From Cephalopachus bancanus (Eukaryota > Chordata > Mammalia > Primates > Tarsiidae), in NCBI GenBank assembly GCA_027257055.1, contig JAPVLO010000056.1, forward strand, positions 372,001-436,000: DNA of 64,000 nt. Direction: 5' to 3'. The position numbers were made by a program, and so were the translations under genes. This document shows, piece by piece, positions 1-64,000 of the stretch. The notes below the pieces were generated by a model that saw only the letters and a program-made list of their open reading frames with translations, did not search any database and was not told where the DNA came from. How positions within the stretch are numbered: the stretch's first letter is position 1; every line of letters starts with the position of its first letter.

Positions 1-675
1 GTGGGAAGCTGTTAGCACCTCTAGGTCTGAAGGGTGAGGAGAGGGGATAGTTTTCCCTTTGCCAGGTGGTAACTGGCAGCATTTGGATGGGGGAGGGGCT
101 GCCCACAGGGAGTCATGGAGGGTTCAGCAGGGAGGGAGGAGTAGAGCAGACCTACTCCCATCCCTGTCCCCAGCTCCCATGGGGGCCCCCATTAGCTGAG
201 CCCCACAGGAAGCCGCCGCAAGGGAGCCTGGGGCAGCTGTCCGCAGAGTCAGTCTCCCTTTCCGGCCAGAGAAAGGAGGGAATGGACCTGGGCAACAGAA
301 CGGCTGACGCTGTGAGGTCATCATCCGGGCTTGGAGTCTGAGCCGGCATTTGACATCCTTGTCCAGCCTGCCCAGGGCCTTGGCATGGCCTGGCTCCCTA
401 AATGAGATGTCCAGCTCAGAATCCTTCCTGAAGGGAATCCTCCAGGGCAGGCGGTGCCGGGCTCTGTTGCAGAGACCTGGGTGTGCTGGGCTCCCAGCCT
501 GACCGACGAGCGAGGAAACCCCAGCTACTGTCTGTCGTCTGTCATCTGGGTCCCAGGAGGGAGTCTGATGGGACAAAGATGTGGGGATGGGTGGGACTGG
601 GTGGGGGCGGGGTGGGCTATGTCTGCTGCCCGCCCAATGGCTTGGGCAGAGCCCCCACCTCTCTGGCTTCCACAG
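1..675 (+). other. PCSK9: PCSK9 intron 2 (3' part)
   Basis: GC-rich intron running to the exon 3 acceptor. Open frames on both strands here have no domain and reflect high GC. Nothing else is seen. Confidence 0.8.
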
Positions 676-18009
<17,334 letters not shown>

Positions 18010-19145
18010 ATTGGCTCTGCCTTGACTTTGCCTCCGCCTCCGCCTCCCATCTGGGCCCAAGGGAAAGGGTCACCTCCACCTTCCTGGAGCTGCTGGCGCA
18101 GGAGGAGGGGGACTCCTTCCTAGGGAGAACTTGATCTCTCTCCCTGGATCAAGTATCATCCCTTGTGGGCCTGGGTCTGGCGTTCTACCATTAAGACGGG
18201 TTGAGCTGTGCCTGGGCCCTGGCAGCTGTTCCCTATGCGCCAACGCCTGAGAGCAGAATGGCCTTTTATTGAGCGCTTGCTCCTTGCTGGGCGTTCAGTC
18301 CTCAGTCTCCACAAAGGAGGGGGCGTTCGTCCCATAGGTAGTGGGGGGGGGCTGAGGGTCAGCCAGGGGGAGTGAGTGTGAATGGCGCTCCTGGCCCCCT
18401 TGTCCTGCTCTCTGTGGAGAAACCCCTTGCGACTCCCTGGTTAATGGGGACCAGCTTTCCACACTTGTTTGGTGGGGTAGGAGCGAGTTCCCGCTAGAGG
18501 CTGGGGACTGATGTGTCCCAGGGGTTCTGGGCTGAGCCATCACCCAGTGCTGACTCTGCAGTGTGCAGCGGAGGGCTGCGTGGGGCATGCAGCGTCTCAT
18601 CTAACTCTCCACTCCCCTGCACACTACGAATGGCACCCACCACCCTTTGCAGAGGAAGAAACCAGGAGCTGGAGTGGGGTAGAGACCGCCAAGCTCACAC
18701 GGCCGGGAAGTGAGATGGTGTCAGGACAGAGCCCAGCTCTGGTTGGCTCTGACACTAAGCCCCTTTTGACTTCACCGGGCTGGGCACACCATCTTTACAG
18801 GTGGTAGGCTGGGAAGGGAACACAGGTCTGAGGAGACACAGTGGATAGCAGAACTGGTGCCTCGCCCTGCCACTTCCTGGGGTGGCCCTGTATGCGCGGT
18901 GCTTTTCCTGTGGTCACCTTGGCCGGACTCCCCGTGGCCTGGGGTGGAGACACCTCTGATGGTTGGGGGGCGGGGGGGCAGCTGTCCCTCCTTGGGCCTT
19001 TTTGGTCTGTTCTCTCGTTGCCTTTTTACAGCAACAAGTTTTTCTAGACCTGTTGTGCTTTTGTAACTTGAAGATATTTATTCTGAGTTTTGTAGCGTTT
19101 TGATTAATACGGTGGCTTTAAAAATAAAGACAACTTTGTCCTGAC
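18010..19145 (+). other. PCSK9: PCSK9 3' UTR
   Basis: From the TGA to just past the poly(A) signal. Stretches match the human PCSK9 3' UTR as remembered, including GACCTGTTGTGCTTTTGTAA near 19047 and the AU-rich ATTTA at 19076-19080. An old MIR fragment on the - strand lies at about 18645-18745. The end is inferred from the AATAAA position. Confidence 0.8.
19123..19128 (+). promoter_or_regulatory. PCSK9: PCSK9 poly(A) signal AATAAA
   Basis: AATAAA is followed within 20 bp by a GT-containing stretch (aactttgtcctg). It sits at the position of the human PCSK9 poly(A) site. Confidence 0.85.
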
Positions 19146-19149
19146 TCTC

Positions 19150-20310
19150 GCCTGGCTCTGACTGCCTAAGGGTGATGCCTTCTGACATGAGGCACTGGAC
19201 ACGTGTGACGAGTATGTGCCTTTGATGAGTCCTGGTCAGGGAAACTCATTCCTTGTACCTGCCCTAGGAGCGAGACAAGGGTCTTCCCGCAGCTTCCCCG
19301 ACTCCCACGGGCAGTTGGGTGCCTCCTCCTTGGTGGCCGCCCCCTCTGGCACTCTGGAGGCTCTGCTGCCTGTGCCTGCCATGGAGCCCTCTGACCCATC
19401 AATGCCCTTTTTGTCCTTCTCTGGCCGGAACCTGGAACAGAGCGAATGTTTATGGACTAAGTCGGTCATTGGAGTGCCAGGTGCTTCTGTGATGAGTCAG
19501 GGCTATGTCCACGATTGTTTTTCATGATCTGGGGAATTAAGAACAGTCTCATATCTCCTTCCAGTTTGCCAAGCCTAATGATCCCATCAATGTTGACCCT
19601 CCGGCCCCCACGCTAAGGCTGGGTGCATCGCCGCCTTAAAGCAAGGTTCACTGCTACACAGCCCATGTCGTAAGTGATGCAGAATCTGCCTGCAAGGGCA
19701 AAAGTCCTCCCGAACCATACTTGCTGACGGTCTGGTGTCATATATAAAAAGCACTCGAGGGCTGACAGATGGCAGCAGCTCTAACACCAGAGCTGTGTTA
19801 TCTCTGCCTGTTGGCACCTACGCCTGTTGTGCAATGATGCCCCTCCCCAGGAGGGCACAGGATCAGGCTGGCAAGATATCCACACCCCAGCAGCTCTGTG
19901 ACCTGAGGGACGAACTCAGTGCCTGCAGGTGGCGGGTAGGTGGTCACCAGGAGTGGGGGAGGAAGGAGGCCCACGTGAGCAACGCCGGACACAAGTGAGG
20001 CAGACCTGTGGGGCCTAGCAAGAAGCCCAGCTTGGCCAGGCGACACGAGCTAAGCTGGGGACCACTTGGATGAGCAGAAAGCTTTGGGGGAGGCGATGCA
20101 AGCCTTCAGCCTGAGTCCGGCATCCCAGTCTCTGCTTTGCAGAAGAATCCTAAAATGGCCAGACTATCCAGAGGAAAGGACAGCAGCAGCTCGGAAGACC
20201 CACAGGCCCCTTATGAAAGTTCCAGGAGGGACCGCAGCACTGTTTAGCACCGGGGCCCAGGCCCAGGCCCCCACTGGGGCTGTGTTCTGAGGTCTGGAGA
20301 AAAATGTGAG
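19150..20310. other. Intergenic gap between convergent PCSK9 and USP24
   Basis: About 1.2 kb separates the two poly(A) signals, which face each other. I see no supported gene here. Short open frames on both strands have no recognisable domain. Base composition shifts from GC-rich to AT-richer across the gap. Confidence 0.7.
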
Positions 20311-20315
20311 ACTCC

Positions 20316-22955
20316 AACTCCACGTTTTTGAAAAATTTATTTTATGCTCTTAGAAGCCAAGAGCTTGGCCACGCATGAACTAAATTTGGAATTAAGATTC
20401 TTCCCTAGTTCATCTACTTCTTTTTGAAATTTTATAAACAAGATTTTATACATAAGAGGTAGCAGAGGAAAACTCCAGTCTGCTTGTTCCAAGCTCAAAA
20501 GGTAACTGCACACACCGCGATGTTAGCGGGGAGGGTGGGTCAAGACGGGATGAGTCTGATGCGGCGGCTCTAGGTCCTAAGACTGACTCTAGTTGTCGGT
20601 GGCCGTGTGAGTACTCCAGGAGAAGTCATGGCAAGGCGGCCGCCGGGATGCCTTTCGCAGGCAGCGTCGGCCATCCTAAGATCAGCCTTCACTATGGGAG
20701 CTTCTTGAGAACACACAGCATTGGGTTGAGTGTGCAACTCCTGCTCGATGTGCAGCCCATTTTGAAAGATTTATAAAAACATCTTCATCCAAAAAATTGG
20801 CAGTAAAAATGACAACTCTTCCACAGTAAGCCTGTCGTAATTGTCACTTTGTTGTACTACATTTAAAAAAAGTCATCAGCAGGTCTGTTGAGCACAGCTG
20901 TTGGAAATCAAGTGGTTACCAGCGAAGTGAAAATGACGCTCATTGCCGCAACGACGTAAGCGAAATGATGCAAAGTGTATAAGATACACTGGTGACGGGC
21001 AATCGATGCAGCTTACAGTGAGGACAGCGGGTGCTGGGGTGCGGGAGGCGTTGTTTCCATAGGAAATAAGGGGACTAGAAGTGGCAATTTCACTCCTGAA
21101 TTTGGGCTCCTGAGAGTGCAGTTGCCAGCGATGACATCCCAGCGTGGGGCATCGCCAGCATTCAAGGTCATATCCCACACAATCTCTTGGTGAGGTCAGG
21201 GGTGAAGAGAAGGTGAGGCTGGGGCAGGGAGACAGTAGGAAATGGAGTATTCACGTCAGAACATTCCAAGCCACACGAACATCAGAACCATCTGAAGTCC
21301 ACCCATCGCCTCTCCACTCTCTCTGAAGAGTACAGCTCTGCTCTCAAGGGCTGGCCCTCCCGTCTTCTCAGTGTGTCTGGCAAAAGCCATCACGAGCCTA
21401 TGGCAAGTCACAGGATGACAAACTGAAGCCTGACCGCACAGAAACTCCCACTGCTAGAGAGTGAGATGACCAAGCCACTGAAAGAGCACGGCGGCGAGAT
21501 GCCATCTGCCCAGTCATGTGCCCATGCAAAACGCCAGAGCAGCCAGACAGGCACAGCTGTGCCTCTGACCTGGCAAGTGTGGCAGTGGCAACCTAGCACT
21601 TTCTAAGGCTCTCTAGTTCCATGCATGGTGAGATGAAAATAAGGCAGAACACGTCACAAAGGCAAAATAGGGCTGAAATGTGTGAGCAATTCAGAATACA
21701 AAATACATATGAAATATGTTGGTGTAACCCCTTCAACCCCAAAGGAGCTGGTATCTAACCTAAAATGAATAAATGGTACCATACCTGGGAAATACAACTA
21801 AATGGATGGTTGGTAAATTGCTTTCTGGTTATTTCTGCGAAAATAAATCTTAAGCCTTGCCTGTCTTTTCAGTGTTAATTAGTCATGGTAAGGAGAAACA
21901 AAGTCTCAATTCCTTCTCTGCATTAAAATTACTATGAAACTCACAACCTGTGTCTCCCAACTCAAATATTTAACTTCATATACAACCAATACCAAGGGTT
22001 TCAGTAATTATGTTGTAAGCAAAAGCAAATGATTGCAGATCACGTGATTTAAGACTACAGTTTATTCAATATGTCTCCAAGCATTAAAAAGATAATTTTA
22101 TGAAGTCAAACTCAATAAAATTATATCTTAAAGTGCTTTTATTTTGCTGTTTTTAGAATTTGTCTGAGGAACAGCTCACAACTTCTTTAGTGACTGATGT
22201 CAAAGAATGCACCCTGTAGTTCTGGAGAACACTGCATTTTATAAATTGTTCTTTTCAAGCTCAAATATATCAGAAAAATACCTTAATGAGCTTAATATTT
22301 TCCCAATTGTTGTTCCTGGTAACCTTTCATAAAGATCCAAGCTTATGCCCAGGGCTCTCATCCAGACCCATCTGAAATTCTATACAAATAGGGAGACATA
22401 TTAAATACAAAGGTCTGTATAAACTGAATTCTTTAGCTACTATTTTACAATGAAAAGGAATTTTATCACATATCTTTACATCATTTTAAATTGGATATTC
22501 CTATTCAATGTTACTGCAAGATTAAAAGTTTGCCCCCACATATCTAAAGGCAGCTTGCTTTTTTTTCCTTAAAAAATAAGAACCAAAGGAATTTCTTTTG
22601 TAGCATCACAGAGAAAGCAACAGCTTTATGCTCACTCTTGCATGTTCATGTCACAAGACGGTCTATCACTGGCCTTATTTCCTAAAATCACCACAGTGTG
22701 AACCCACATGTGGACTGTGCTCCCAGGACAGCTGGTCACATGCCGGGGTCCTCCCACTGCCAGCCAGCTCCCGGACCTTCCAGTGGCCAAAGGACACGTT
22801 CCTTGAGAAACACACGATCCACCTGAGTCTCAGCCGCTCTCCCGTCCAATCTCCAGGCTCTTCCAAAGGGTCCAAGGATGAGATTCTGGTTCCACAAAGG
22901 TGCTGGGCATCCAGTACTGGGACTTGACTCCTTGTCAGGGGCTGGGCACACACCT
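20316..22955 (-). other. USP24: USP24 3' UTR
   Basis: About 2.6 kb runs from the USP24 stop codon to the inferred poly(A) site. It is AT-rich, lacks Alu insertions and has no splice-competent coding exon that I can see. The lack of inserts fits a transcribed, constrained UTR. The 3' end is inferred. Confidence 0.65.
20336..20341 (-). promoter_or_regulatory. USP24: USP24 poly(A) signal (AATAAA on - strand)
   Basis: TTTATT on the + strand reads AATAAA on the - strand, at the far end of a 2.6 kb AT-rich exon tail that follows the USP24 stop codon. I chose it as the most distal canonical hexamer before the GC-richer gap. Other hexamers exist inside the UTR, so alternative sites are possible. Confidence 0.65.
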
Positions 22956-62933
<39,978 letters not shown>

Positions 62934-64000
62934 CTAAGAAGGGGAGGAAAAGTTCATTACAAAGAAAAAAAGGATTTTCCTTTATGGCACTGAGGTCCCG
63001 AATTAAAGTAAGCAAAGTCAAGTCCCAAGCTTTCACTTCATGGATCTTAAAAAAGTTGTCATTAATAAACAGCAGGCTACAGCTGCTGCCTACAGGGACT
63101 ATGATGGCCCCTCATTCGTACGTGGTAGTCACTGTGCGATATGCTGAGGGCAGACAGCGAAAGAGACAACTCTTGCTCTCAAGAAGTTCTTGGTTTGGTA
63201 GTGTTAGCAGATATCCCAGGGAACAAACTCTTGTAGAGAAGGAAGGGACAGATTGTCTAAGGAGAAGCAACACTCCTGCAATGTCACCTAAACCAAGGGA
63301 GGCTGAATTTTGCAAGAGGTCAAAACAAAAGCATAACAGACAGAATCCATGTTTCTAAACAATGAGCCAAACTCCTGAGAACAATTCTGTTCTTTTATAT
63401 TAAATATCTCCCTTCCCTTCAAACACGATTTAAAGTATAATTCCATACTGGAAGTTGGAATGGAGAGGAAAGGAAGAGCGATTATGCTCTACTTTCACTG
63501 CACTACACTAAGAAGTAAGCAGCTTCACTTCCGTGAGGGGAAGAAGGACACTTCAATTCCGTCAGAGTTGGTTTGACACCAGATACGAACCATGTCTCTA
63601 CCATTTACTCACTGTGTGATCCTGTTCCCTTATTTATGCAATGGGGCTAACACCTACACCGCAGGGTGCTATGTATAAAGTGCCGAATAGAGGCCTCGGC
63701 TTATGGAAAATATGCTAGAATTGGTAAATATTGTTTGTTTCAAGATATATTAATTCCCTTCACCTCCCAAGTTCTCAATAAGAGACGTGGATCCCCCATT
63801 TATTTCTCAACAACATTTGGAAGTTGCATGTGAGTAGCCAGTCCTCAACAAGCACAGCAAGGAGCAAATCCTGAATGGCTGCTGGCCGGCTTTCCCTGGC
63901 AGCCTGGCTGGAAACCACTAGGCTAGACTGTTGGGGGTCATGCGGTCCATCCAGATCCAACAGATCTTTTCCCTAAGTCAAGACATACATTCAGACGAAT
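62934..64000 (-). other. USP24: USP24 intron reaching the window edge
   Basis: Upstream of the first recognised USP24 exon. Apart from a MIR fragment nothing is assigned. A 61-codon open frame at about 63775-63960 on the - strand does not match the USP24 sequence expected before SEMEQ. Confidence 0.55.
63585..63715 (+). repeat. MIR fragment
   Basis: 'ctaccatttactcactgtgt', then 'gcaatggggctaacacctac' and 'gggtgctatgtataaagtgc'. Confidence 0.65.

Noticed and set aside
63775..63972. Possible extra USP24 exon with frame LLDLDGPHDPQQS and more
   Set aside because: An AG precedes it, but the peptide does not match USP24 before SEMEQ, no good in-frame donor precedes the stop, and the upstream region is outside the window.

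Overview
The window is nuclear DNA from a primate that is not human. It carries the 3' part of PCSK9 on the + strand and the 3' part of USP24 on the - strand, arranged tail to tail as in the human 1p32 region. Dimeric Alu elements place it in primates. The younger Alus share a linker and right-arm sequence unlike human AluS/AluY, and the typical strepsirrhine (lemur/loris) Alu form is not seen. I therefore infer a tarsier-like primate, with moderate confidence. All comparisons with human proteins are from memory, not from an alignment.

Region 1 (1-19150) is GC-rich. It holds PCSK9 exons 3-12; exons 1-2 and the promoter lie upstream of the window. All ten exons have clean splice sites and join in frame into 567 codons plus a stop. 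The catalytic Asp, His, Ser and oxyanion Asn and the autocleavage site are intact. The end of the protein is changed: a short deletion appears to have removed the ancestral last codons and stop, so translation runs into the former 3' UTR and adds about 8 residues including an extra Cys. The N-glycosylation sequon at N533 is lost, and two LDLR-contact positions differ from human (D192G, V380M).

Region 2 (about 19150-20310) is a short intergenic gap between the two poly(A) signals. GC content falls from here onward.

Region 3 (about 20310-64000) is AT-richer. It holds the 29 last coding exons of USP24, read from high to low coordinates and covering residues about 1525-2620. The ubiquitin-specific protease catalytic domain is intact (Cys box at about 57.17 kb, His box at about 52.25 kb, two CxxC zinc pairs). 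All 29 exons join in frame with no length change. One intron uses a GC donor. Introns contain Alus, MIR fragments, one L1 3' end and simple repeats.

The two genes are neighbours, not a pathway: PCSK9 is a secreted regulator of LDL receptor turnover and USP24 a large intracellular deubiquitinase. I found no unknown gene system, RNA gene or CRISPR array. The most noteworthy signals are the lineage-specific changes in PCSK9.
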